From JAACEU01 sp043816165 (GTDB lineage Bacteria > Patescibacteriota > Gracilibacteria > UBA1369 > LOWO2-01-FULL-3), in the NCBI GenBank assembly GCA_043816165.1, contig JBDRIE010000048.1, positions 1-18,925 on the forward strand: 18,925 bases of DNA. The letters run 5' to 3'. The position numbers were made by a program, and so were the translations under genes. Below, piece after piece: positions 6,902 to 13,351 of this stretch. The notes under the pieces were generated by a model, which was given only the letters and a program-made list of their open reading frames with translations, did not search any database and was not told the DNA's origin. How positions within the stretch are numbered: the first letter of the stretch is position 1; the number at the start of each line of letters is the position of its first letter.

Positions 6902-7803
6902 TTGTGAGCGAATTCGTGGTGCTGCTTGCAGAGAGGTTTTAGGTTTTTGTGGTTATGGTTTTGCGAAAATCGGTCAGGGTGGTGGATGACCTCCGCGGGT
7001 CGGTGGCAATTTTGGTGACTGCAATGTTCGCTCAGGTTTCTTTTTTGGTGAACGGAAAAGTACCGAGTGACTATTTTCCCAGCCTGCCCCGCTTTCTGCG
7101 GATGCACTTTTTCCCCGGGGATTTTGGTCGGTTCCTTGGCTTGCCTCCGCGGTTTTGATTTTTTGGTCGCGATTTTTCCCTGCCTTTGTGATTTCGAATT
7201 TTCATTGACCCGCACCCGCGCCCGCTCCTGCACCCGCACCCGCGCCCGCTCCTGCACCCGCACCCGCGCCCGCTCCTGCACCTGCTCCCGCGCCCGCTCC
7301 TGCATTTCTTCGAGAATTTTTCTCAAACATTCTTTGTTGCTTAGATTTTTCCCAAATTTCTTCTTCAATTTCAAAAACATGAATATCATTTTCTCGTCCA
7401 ATTCCACCTGCCAACTTGTCGCGACTTTTCCTCTCTCTTCTTTGCTAAGTTCTTGTAGCGCTGGTTTGCTCATATTATCAACTTTTTTAGCCAATTCTTT
7501 TTCATTTTCTTTGGTTGCCAAACCTGCCACGATCGCAACTTTGTGTATGCCCTGCGTTTCAATCGCTTTTTGGAGATGCGGCATATCTTTTAGTTTTTCC
7601 TGAAGCTTCAAAGCTTTTCCCACAACTTCGGGGCTTAATCCTGCGATCTTTGCGGCATAAGCGTAAATATTCGCATACCCCTCCTGTTCATAAATTTTCA
7701 GCTTTTCGATCTTCGGCAACAACGCCAATAATTTATAAGTTATCTGATTTCGCTCCCGTCCAAGTCGGACAAATTCTTTGTGGAGATTGTTAGTGTCAGT
7801 CAT
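6832..7803 (-). CDS. HNH endonuclease with DUF222-like N-terminus and internal tandem repeats
   Basis: A 323-residue protein in three parts. Residues 1-168 are helical and resemble the N-terminal half of 13E12/DUF222-type HNH proteins (inference from recall). Residues about 169-245 are low complexity: near-identical 8-residue QERARVRV repeats (about 168-199), then a Lys/Arg/Gln-rich linker that should be highly basic and suits DNA binding. Residues 258-300 form an HNH/zinc module, with C261 and C266, the HH of EVIHHPDRF (274-275), Asn287 in NLKPLC and C292-x2-HH (295-296). The family nicks or cuts DNA; the target here is unknown. The last ~20 residues are encoded by the flanking 41-bp repeat and may not belong to the fold. 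G/C-rich repeats and isolated orientation suggest a mobile or fast-changing gene, but no transposase, integrase or terminal repeats are visible. Confidence 0.8.
   Translation of the reverse strand: MTDTNNLHKEFVRLGRERNQITYKLLALLPKIEKLKIYEQEGYANIYAYAAKIAGLSPEVVGKALKLQEKLKDMPHLQKAIETQGIHKVAIVAGLATKENEKELAKKVDNMSKPALQELSKEERGKVATSWQVELDEKMIFMFLKLKKKFGKNLSNKECLRKILEEMQERAREQVQERARVRVQERARVRVQERARVRVNENSKSQRQGKIATKKSKPRRQAKEPTKIPGEKVHPQKAGQAGKIVTRYFSVHQKRNLSEHCSHQNCHRPAEVIHHPDRFSQNHNHKNLKPLCKQHHEFAHNGISEPMQAADHKYRKHRQAALV
7207..7302. repeat. Four 24-bp tandem repeats inside the HNH gene
   Basis: Units at 7207-7230, 7231-7254, 7255-7278 and 7279-7302. Units two and three are identical; unit one differs at its first base, and unit four is diverged at its start. 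The unit has CACCCG doublets and ends CGCCCGCTCCTG. As 24 is a multiple of three, copy-number change keeps the reading frame; on the minus strand each unit encodes QERARVRV (unit four QERAREQV). Confidence 0.93.
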
Positions 7804-7834
7804 GGTTATTATTTTTAAGGAATATTGGATTTAA

Positions 7835-7863
7835 ATTGTAGCAAACTTTGATTTTCTTGAACA
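7835..7863 (-). promoter_or_regulatory. Possible promoter of the HNH gene
   Basis: On the minus strand TACAAT (7835-7840) lies 17 nt after a weak TGTTCA (7858-7863). The box ends 31 nt before the ATG, with an A/T-rich leader (CCTTAAAAATAATAACC) and no Shine-Dalgarno sequence. Confidence 0.4.
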
Positions 7864-7943
7864 GGCTGAAACGGCTTGTTTATGCGACTATGCAATGATT
7901 TTTGAGGGTGAAAAATAGTGATGGAAAATCATCGTGAAACAGG

Positions 7944-7961
7944 GGTGAGTAAGCACTCACC
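7944..7961. repeat. Inverted repeat with 7-bp arms
   Basis: GGTGAGT (7944-7950), loop AAGC, then ACTCACC (7955-7961): perfect 7-bp arms. The A/T-rich sequence after it has no immediate T-run, so it is a poor intrinsic terminator; an operator or a small structured RNA is possible. Confidence 0.5.
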
Positions 7962-8112
7962 TCGTCGATTATTTTAACAATTTTGATTTTGAATTTGTGA
8001 CAATAGAGAATAATTCGTTAGAAGGGAAATATTGAACAATTTTATTTTTCCCATTTTTCCGTCAAGTTGAAATTTCTCCCCGTTAGCCAGAGAAAACGGT
8101 CAGAAGTTTGGG

Positions 8113-8262
8113 CCACCGCCCCCGGCCACCACCACCACCCCCGCTCCCTCTGCCCCCACTCCGCCACCAACCCCCGCTCCTGCCCCCACTCCACCCTCAC
8201 CACCGCCCCCGGCCCCACCGCCCTCAGACCACCACCACCACCACCCCACCCCCAAAAAAAAA
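8113..8262. repeat. C-rich low-complexity tract (G-runs on the minus strand)
   Basis: About 140 bp dominated by C, with CCACCACCACC runs, many C4-C5 runs, and internal near-repeats (CACCGCCCCCGGCC at 8114-8127 and 8201-8214; CCCCCGCTCC at 8138-8147 and 8171-8180), then A9. The minus strand has many closely spaced G3-G5 runs, which could form G-quadruplexes. The skew contrasts sharply with the A/T-leaning neighbours. Confidence 0.8.
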
Positions 8263-8427
8263 TAGTATAGTGCCGGGGATTTTCACTGTTTCCTTGGCTT
8301 GCCTGCCCCGCTGTGGCGGTGGCCTCTGCGGTCGCTCCCTTAACTCCCAATCCCCCCCCCATTTCCCCGAGGATTTCAAAAAAACCAAACAACAAAACCA
8401 CCCAAGAATGCCTCTAAATTTTTCCGG

Positions 8428-8455
8428 TTGAAATAAACGAAAAACATGGTAGGAT
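8428..8455 (+). promoter_or_regulatory. hisS promoter (extended -10) that decides the start codon
   Basis: TTGAAA (8428-8433, 5 of 6) is followed after 16 nt by TGg-TAGGAT (hexamer 8450-8455), an extended -10. Transcription would start near 8462, downstream of the ATG at 8446, which makes the ATG at 8482 the first usable start. The leader carries TTAACCTT just before the start codon. Confidence 0.55.
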
Positions 8456-8481
8456 GGAGGTCAAGTGTTTTAACCTTATTT

Positions 8482-9825
8482 ATGCCAAAAGAAGAAGAAA
8501 AACCTATAAAGTATGAACCTTTTCGTACACCAAAAGGAGTGCATGATATTTTGCCGAATGATTATGAATTTTACACTTATATCAAAAAAGTGGTTAGGCA
8601 TAGGGCCAGACAAGCCGGTTATAGACGTATTTCTACACCAATTTTTGAGTACACAGAATTATTCAAAAGAAGTATTGGGGACAGCTCAGATATCGTTTCC
8701 AAGGAAATGTATACTTTTGAGGATAAAAAAGGGCGAAGCCTTACTTTGAAACCGGAAGGGACCGCAGGTGTAGCCAGAGCTTTTATTCAACACGGAATGA
8801 ATCAGCTTCCACAGCCGGTTCTGTTTTATTATTTCGAACCTCACTTTAGATATGACAAACCTCAGAAAGGTAGATATCGACAGTTTTGGCAATTTGGCTT
8901 TGAGGTTTTGGGAGAAAGCGATCCTGCTCTGGATGCTCAAGTTATTCAACTTGCGTGCAAGATCCACGAAGATCTTGGGATTGATGGTTTGTTCAATTTA
9001 CAATTAAATACGATCGGAACTGCTGAGGCTCGTAAGAAATATATGCAGGTTTTGGAGGATTATTATGTAGGGAAAGAGCGATCTTTGTGTGAGGACTGTA
9101 AGCACCGGTTGACGACAAATCCTTTGCGATTGTTTGATTGTAAGGCGGAAGATTGTCAGATTTTGGCTCAGTTGGCACCAGTGATGAAGGATTATTTGGA
9201 TAAAGAATCTTTGGAATATCATGAGGAACTTTTGGAATATTTGGATGAATCCGGGATTGAGTATACTGAAAATCCTAAATTGGTTCGTGGATTAGATTAT
9301 TATTCGAAAACTGTATTTGAATTCTGGGATAAAAATGATGGAGCGCAGAATGCAATCGGTGGAGGTGGTCGATATGATGGGCTGATTGAATTGATGGGTG
9401 GACAACACACTCCTGCGGTTGGTTATGCGGCCGGCGTCGAGAGGATTATTGCTAATATGAAGAAAGAGAAAATTCGAGTTCCTTCGAAAGACGAACTTCA
9501 TGTTTTTGTGGCGCAACTTGGGAAGGAAGCAAAGAAAAAGTGTTTTCCTTTGATTGAGGATTTGCGTGAGGCCGGTTTGAAAACTATGGGTGCGCTTGGT
9601 AAAGGTTCAATAAATATTCAGTTGAAGTTGGCGGACAAGTTTAAGGTTCCTTATGCTGTGCTGATTGGAATCACGGAGGTGAGAGAAGGAACCGCTATAA
9701 TTCGGGATATGGAAAAGGGTATTCAGGAAACTGTAAAAGTTGAGAAAGTGGTAGATAGATTAGTGAAATTGATCGGTGAAGATTCTTTGGACAGGTACAC
9801 CCCCGGTGAATTGTTGTATTCATAA
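8482..9825 (+). CDS. hisS: Histidine--tRNA ligase (HisRS)
   Basis: The 447-residue class II synthetase charges tRNA-His with histidine using ATP. It starts with the typical RTPKGVHDILP segment (15-25), has motif 2 around FEPHFRYDKPQKGRYRQFW (118-136), the HisA signature LVRGLDYYSKTVFEFW (267-282), motif 3 GGGGRYDGLIELMGG (293-307) with GVERI (318-322), and a C-terminal anticodon-binding domain (about 335-430). The insertion domain contains four cysteines in CEDC (203-206) and C220/C225, a possible zinc site seen in some HisRS. The frame also opens at 8446 (12 residues longer), but that ATG lies between the -35 and -10 boxes, so 8482 is chosen. The gene is followed after 20 nt by an SLH-protein gene on the same strand, which has its own -10-like box. 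Confidence 0.96.
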   Translation: MPKEEEKPIKYEPFRTPKGVHDILPNDYEFYTYIKKVVRHRARQAGYRRISTPIFEYTELFKRSIGDSSDIVSKEMYTFEDKKGRSLTLKPEGTAGVARAFIQHGMNQLPQPVLFYYFEPHFRYDKPQKGRYRQFWQFGFEVLGESDPALDAQVIQLACKIHEDLGIDGLFNLQLNTIGTAEARKKYMQVLEDYYVGKERSLCEDCKHRLTTNPLRLFDCKAEDCQILAQLAPVMKDYLDKESLEYHEELLEYLDESGIEYTENPKLVRGLDYYSKTVFEFWDKNDGAQNAIGGGGRYDGLIELMGGQHTPAVGYAAGVERIIANMKKEKIRVPSKDELHVFVAQLGKEAKKKCFPLIEDLREAGLKTMGALGKGSINIQLKLADKFKVPYAVLIGITEVREGTAIIRDMEKGIQETVKVEKVVDRLVKLIGEDSLDRYTPGELLYS

Positions 9826-9839
9826 AACAGTGATATATT
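9811..9839 (+). promoter_or_regulatory. Putative promoter of the first SLH gene, 6 nt from its start
   Basis: TTGTTG (9811-9816) and TGa-TATATT (hexamer 9834-9839) are 17 nt apart; the box ends 6 nt before the ATG at 9846. The -35 box lies inside the end of hisS. A leaderless mRNA is implied if it is active. Confidence 0.45.
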
Positions 9840-9845
9840 ATCCTC

Positions 9846-11174
9846 ATGAAACGTGTCTTATTTCTTTTTGGTCTCTTTATTTTGATGTCTCTTCCTGTGA
9901 TGGCCACCGCCACGGTGGGGCATGCGGGATCTTTTCCTGATGTTCCTGAGGATCATGAAAATTATGCGGCTATTGAATATCTGGATACAAATGGTGTTAT
10001 CAATGGATATCAAGATGGAACATTTGGACCGGAAGATTTGGTGACGCGGGCACAGGCGATGAAGATTGTGGTTGGAGCTCTTGGGATTGATTTTAGCGGA
10101 ACATACAGTCAGGATTTTCCCGATGTTATAGCTGAAACATGGTATTTCCCTTATGTGATGGCCGGATTTGAGGAAGGAGTAATAAATGGATATGACGATG
10201 GGACTTTCAAGCCCGGAGAGAATGTGAATTTAGCAGAGTTGCTGAAAATTATTGTTTTAGCTGCGAATGCTGAGCTTCCGACTGTTGAGAGCGATGTCTT
10301 CGCTGATGTGTCTGCTGATATTTGGTTTGCACCTCATACTCTTTATGCAAGAAACAACAACATCATTTTCCCTGATGAATATGGACTTTTGAATGCTCAA
10401 AATTCTATGACCAGGGCTGCTTTTTCTGAAGTTGTTTATAGAATGATGATCGTTCTTCAGAACGACCAGCCTTATCCTTTGGATGAGAATTGGGATATGT
10501 ATACGAGCTCGACTCTTCCTTTCAAAATCAAGTACGATTCGGATGCTTGGGAAGTGAATGAGAGCGAAAATGAAGTTATGTTTTTTAGATCGGATAAGGA
10601 ATATTTGAATTTTTCTCCTTTGAGGCTTTATCCAAATTCTGCGGTCTTGTCTGTGACGGTTGATGAAAATTCAGAGGGGTCTGCGGTTGCTGATTATTTT
10701 GGGAATGTTAAGAATATTTTTACCGATGCTGATTATACTGAATTTACAGTGACCGGGCTTAGTGCGCTGGAGGTTCTTTATACGGATGATAGAATTGTGG
10801 ATTGGTATATTTATTTGGAGGATGGTCGTGTTCTTGTTGTTTATACTGAATTTGGAAATGGAACTCTTGGATATCAGTTGATGCAATACATCAAGGCTAT
10901 GCTTTCAACGTTAGAATACAGTGCTCTTGGTGGAGAAGGCGCCGATTACACTCAGCTTTTGAGTGAAATTTTTGAGAATATTTTGGTTGAGAATAAAGGT
11001 ATGGAAATGTTGAATCGATTGCCTGATAAAATAATTATTGAGACTGACACTATTGGTGTGGGCACCGGTCCTGTTGATTATTATTATAGTGAAGGTGCGG
11101 ATTATACGTTCAAATACGAACGCGCTGATGATGTGATACTTGATACGAGGGAAGGTCAAACAACCGCTTTTTAA
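9846..11174 (+). CDS. Secreted SLH-domain protein (N-terminal SLH, C-terminal PsbP-like region)
   Basis: A 442-residue exported protein. Residues 1-27 are a signal peptide (MKR, a long hydrophobic core, cleavage likely near ATA/HAG). Three SLH units follow at about 28-80, 90-141 and 150-203, with hallmark FPDV, GVINGYQDGTF and TRAQAMKIV motifs; the third is the most diverged. SLH units bind cell-wall-linked polymers or an S-layer in other bacteria; the anchoring partner here is unknown. Residues about 213-360 contain FKIKYDSDAWEV and later strand-rich segments reminiscent of PsbP/DUF1795-like domains, and the last ~80 residues are unassigned. The second SLH protein (14828-16342) has a similar partner domain but in reverse order. 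The stop codon falls inside the TTAACCTT leader element of the next gene, only 10 nt before its start. Confidence 0.85.
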   Translation: MKRVLFLFGLFILMSLPVMATATVGHAGSFPDVPEDHENYAAIEYLDTNGVINGYQDGTFGPEDLVTRAQAMKIVVGALGIDFSGTYSQDFPDVIAETWYFPYVMAGFEEGVINGYDDGTFKPGENVNLAELLKIIVLAANAELPTVESDVFADVSADIWFAPHTLYARNNNIIFPDEYGLLNAQNSMTRAAFSEVVYRMMIVLQNDQPYPLDENWDMYTSSTLPFKIKYDSDAWEVNESENEVMFFRSDKEYLNFSPLRLYPNSAVLSVTVDENSEGSAVADYFGNVKNIFTDADYTEFTVTGLSALEVLYTDDRIVDWYIYLEDGRVLVVYTEFGNGTLGYQLMQYIKAMLSTLEYSALGGEGADYTQLLSEIFENILVENKGMEMLNRLPDKIIIETDTIGVGTGPVDYYYSEGADYTFKYERADDVILDTREGQTTAF

Positions 11175-11184
11175 CCTTAAAAAT

Positions 11185-11427
11185 ATGACTACCAATAAAG
11201 ATCGTGCACTTAAATACGGGACCACCGTTTATGCGGCTTTGGTATTTTTGTTTTTCGTTGTCGGTTATTTCATTTATTCCTATTTTACGAATCAACCTGT
11301 AGATATCGAAGATTATGTTATTGAAGTGAATGAAGACGGCATAATGGAGGTGAGTCCAGGTGAGAATTCCGGACCTGATTATCTCCCTGATGTTGAGCCG
11401 CCTACTTCTCCCCCACCCGGTAATTAG
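11185..11427 (+). CDS. Small single-span membrane protein of unknown function
   Basis: An 80-residue protein with a short polar N-terminus (MTTNKDRALKYG), one membrane segment at about residues 13-34, and an acidic, Pro-rich tail ending PPTSPPPGN. Topology is probably N-in/C-out with the tail outside. The frame also opens at an upstream ATG (11140), which would overlap the SLH gene by 35 bp; ATG 11185 is preferred because TTAACCTT sits 6 nt before it, as in two other genes of this window. It lies 10 nt after the SLH gene and 5 nt before the malic enzyme gene, so all three are probably co-transcribed. I do not recognise a family; an envelope role is suggested only by the SLH neighbour. Confidence 0.7.
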   Translation: MTTNKDRALKYGTTVYAALVFLFFVVGYFIYSYFTNQPVDIEDYVIEVNEDGIMEVSPGENSGPDYLPDVEPPTSPPPGN

Positions 11428-11432
11428 AATTA

Positions 11433-12572
11433 ATGAAGAATTTACGTCGTGAGGCGCTTGCTGCTCACAAAAAATATAAGGGAAAATTGTCTATTGTTTC
11501 AAAGGTTCCTTTGAAGAGTTTGCGTGATATGAATTTGTTTTATACTCCCGGAGTTGCAGAACCTTGCAAAGAGATTTTGAAACGACCTGATGATGTCTAT
11601 AAATACACTTCACGTGGGAACACTATCGCCGTTGTGACTGATGGATCTGCGGTGCTTGGGCTTGGGAATATTGGTGCTATGGCAGGACTGCCGGTGATGG
11701 AGGGAAAATGTGCTCTTTTTAAAGAGTTTGGTGGTGTGGATGCTTTTCCGATTTGTCTTGATACTCAGGATGTTGATGAGATCGTTTCTATCGTGCGGGC
11801 GATTTCCGGAAGCTTTGGTGGAATTAATTTGGAGGATATTTCGGCTCCTCGTTGCTTCGAAATTGAGGAAAAATTGATCCGTGAGCTGGATATTCCGGTT
11901 TTTCACGATGATCAACATGGAACTGCGATTGTTTGTTTGGCCGGTTTGATCAATGCTCTTAAAGTAGTTGGGAAGACCGCTGGAAAAGTGAAAGTTGTGA
12001 TAAGTGGTGCGGGTGCGGCAGGAATTGCCATTACAAAACTATTATTAAAATACGGATTCAAAGATATTTGCTTGATTGATAGTAAAGGTTCTATCTATTT
12101 GGGACGTCCCGGATTAAATAAGTATAAAAAGGAGATTGCGAAGGTTACTAATAAGAAAAAAGTTAAAGGTAAGCTGGGTGAATTACTGGTTGGAGCGGAT
12201 ATTTTTATCGGAGTATCTCGACCAGATGTTGCTACTAAAACTATGATCAAATCGATGGCTGATGATGCAATTGTCTTTGCAATGTCGAATCCTGATCCGG
12301 AGATTTCGGTCAAGGATGCTAAAGCCGGAGGTGCAAAGGTTATCGCGACCGGCCGAAGTGATTATCCTAATCAGATAAACAACGTATTAGTATTCCCCGG
12401 AATCTTCAAAGGAGCTCTAGCCGTCAGAGCAAACAAAATTACAGATAAAATGAAACTTTCCGCTGCAAAGACTTTAGCAGGCTTGGTGAAAAAACCGACC
12501 GCTGGCCGCATTATCCCGGGAGTTTTTGATAAAGGAGTTGCGGACATTATCGCAAAAGCCGTGAAGAAATGA
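11433..12572 (+). CDS. NAD(P)-dependent malic enzyme (oxaloacetate-decarboxylating)
   Basis: This 379-residue enzyme converts malate to pyruvate and CO2 with reduction of NAD(P). It has the short bacterial malic-enzyme layout without the phosphotransacetylase domain of MaeB. Key residues are visible: Tyr37 in FYTPGVAEPC, the DGSAVLGLGNIG stretch (70-81), Lys92 after MEG, metal ligands E134/D135 in NLEDI and D159/D160 in HDDQHGTAI, the nucleotide-binding GAGAAG (192-197), Asn286 in MSNPDPE, and Asn318 followed by FPG. Cofactor choice cannot be read safely. It is the only central-metabolism gene here. The ATG at 11433 is 5 nt after the previous stop, with no Shine-Dalgarno. Its TGA stop doubles as the TGn element of the yebC promoter. 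Confidence 0.94.
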   Translation: MKNLRREALAAHKKYKGKLSIVSKVPLKSLRDMNLFYTPGVAEPCKEILKRPDDVYKYTSRGNTIAVVTDGSAVLGLGNIGAMAGLPVMEGKCALFKEFGGVDAFPICLDTQDVDEIVSIVRAISGSFGGINLEDISAPRCFEIEEKLIRELDIPVFHDDQHGTAIVCLAGLINALKVVGKTAGKVKVVISGAGAAGIAITKLLLKYGFKDICLIDSKGSIYLGRPGLNKYKKEIAKVTNKKKVKGKLGELLVGADIFIGVSRPDVATKTMIKSMADDAIVFAMSNPDPEISVKDAKAGGAKVIATGRSDYPNQINNVLVFPGIFKGALAVRANKITDKMKLSAAKTLAGLVKKPTAGRIIPGVFDKGVADIIAKAVKK

Positions 12573-12578
12573 TATAAT
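12570..12578 (+). promoter_or_regulatory. Extended -10 promoter of the yebC-family gene
   Basis: TGA-TATAAT: the perfect -10 box at 12573-12578 is preceded by the TGn extension, which is also the malic enzyme stop codon. The -35 region is weak, as is usual for extended -10 promoters. The box ends 23 nt before the ATG at 12602, giving a short A/T leader (TTAATTAAAATTATT). Confidence 0.6.
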
Positions 12579-12601
12579 CCTGCCACTTAATTAAAATTAT
12601 T

Positions 12602-13351
12602 ATGTCCGGACATTCGAAATGGCATTCTATTAAACATAAGAAAGGTGCTTTAGATGCTAAGAGAGGAAAAGTTTTCACGAAACATGCGAAACTTATAACG
12701 ATTGTGGCGCGTGATGGTGGTGCTGATCCCGAGATGAATCCCGGACTACGATCCGCTATTACAAATGCAAAATCTGACAATGTTCCGAATGCTAATATCG
12801 AAAAAGCGATTGCGAAGGGAGCTGGAGGCGACAAGGACGGGGCGCAATTGGCTGAGCTTATGTATGAGGGTTTTGGGCCGGTCGGAACCGCGATGTATAT
12901 CCAGGTTATTACTGATAATAAAAATCGATCCGGTGCTAATGTTCGACTGATTATGGCTAAAAATGGAGGACAGATGGGCAGTTCTGGAAGTGTCGGGCAT
13001 ATGTTCGAGAAGAAAGGTGTGATTCTTGCGAAAGCCGGTTCGATGGATGCTGATGAGGCTGAGCTTGCGGCGATTGATGCAGGGGCTGAGGATATTACTG
13101 TTGAGGATGGTGAATTTGAAATAATTACTGCGCCCGCTGATTTGATGAAGGTGCGTGAGGCTTTGGTTGGGGCTGGATTTGAAGTGGAGAAGGCTGAATT
13201 TGATTTTATTGGAAATAATCCGGTGAAAATTGAGGCCCTGGAGGATGCGAAAAAGGTTTTGAGATTGGTTGAGGCTTTGGAAGATGATGAGGATGTGTCG
13301 AATGTTTATTCGAATTTCGATATTCCTGTGGAGATTTTGGAGCAGGTTTAG
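12602..13351 (+). CDS. YebC/PmpR/TACO1-family protein
   Basis: A 249-residue, full-length member of the YebC family. It begins with the hallmark MSGHSKWHSIKHKKGALDAK and continues with RGKVFTKHAKLI (about 21-32), a DGGADPEMNPGLR segment, NVPNANIEKAIAKG, and YEGFGPVGTAMYIQVITDN. The C-terminal domain runs to FDIPVEILEQV. Family members were long annotated as transcriptional regulators; recent work ties YebC-type proteins to translation, helping ribosomes through proline stretches, and TACO1 is a mitochondrial translation factor. Either role is possible here. It has its own extended -10 promoter. Its stop codon TAG overlaps the TAA of the convergent DHH gene by 3 bases, with no room for a terminator hairpin. 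Confidence 0.95.
   Translation: MSGHSKWHSIKHKKGALDAKRGKVFTKHAKLITIVARDGGADPEMNPGLRSAITNAKSDNVPNANIEKAIAKGAGGDKDGAQLAELMYEGFGPVGTAMYIQVITDNKNRSGANVRLIMAKNGGQMGSSGSVGHMFEKKGVILAKAGSMDADEAELAAIDAGAEDITVEDGEFEIITAPADLMKVREALVGAGFEVEKAEFDFIGNNPVKIEALEDAKKVLRLVEALEDDEDVSNVYSNFDIPVEILEQV

Larger units (their letters stand above)
7804..8481. other. 678-bp non-coding island between the HNH gene and hisS
   Basis: This is the only gap above 300 bp in the window. From left to right it holds the HNH promoter region, an A/T-rich stretch with two inverted repeats (7895-7932 and 7944-7961), a strongly C-rich tract (8113-8253) ending in nine A's (8254-8262), a segment similar to part of the HNH gene (8273-8334), a run of nine C's (8352-8360), and the hisS promoter (8428-8455). 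Open frames across it come from base composition (poly-Pro/His or poly-Gly) and I do not consider them genes. No tRNA or recognisable riboswitch is seen. Confidence 0.7.

Noticed and set aside
7067..7603. Plus-strand frame of 178 residues opposite the HNH gene
   Set aside because: It mirrors the HNH gene and its TRTRARSC repeats are a by-product of the 24-bp unit; the minus frame has recognisable HNH motifs.
7895..7932. ATGATTTT / AAAATCAT inverted repeat with a 22-nt loop
   Set aside because: Eight A/T-rich bases with a long loop are likely by chance in this region; not reported as a separate feature.
8042..8431. Pro/His-rich or Gly-rich open frames on both strands of the C-rich tract
   Set aside because: They are open because of skewed composition, are low complexity throughout, and have no start signal; several frames are open at once.
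8446..8481. Longer HisRS start at ATG 8446
   Set aside because: The ATG lies between the putative -35 and -10 boxes, upstream of the expected transcription start, and adds 12 residues not typical of the family.
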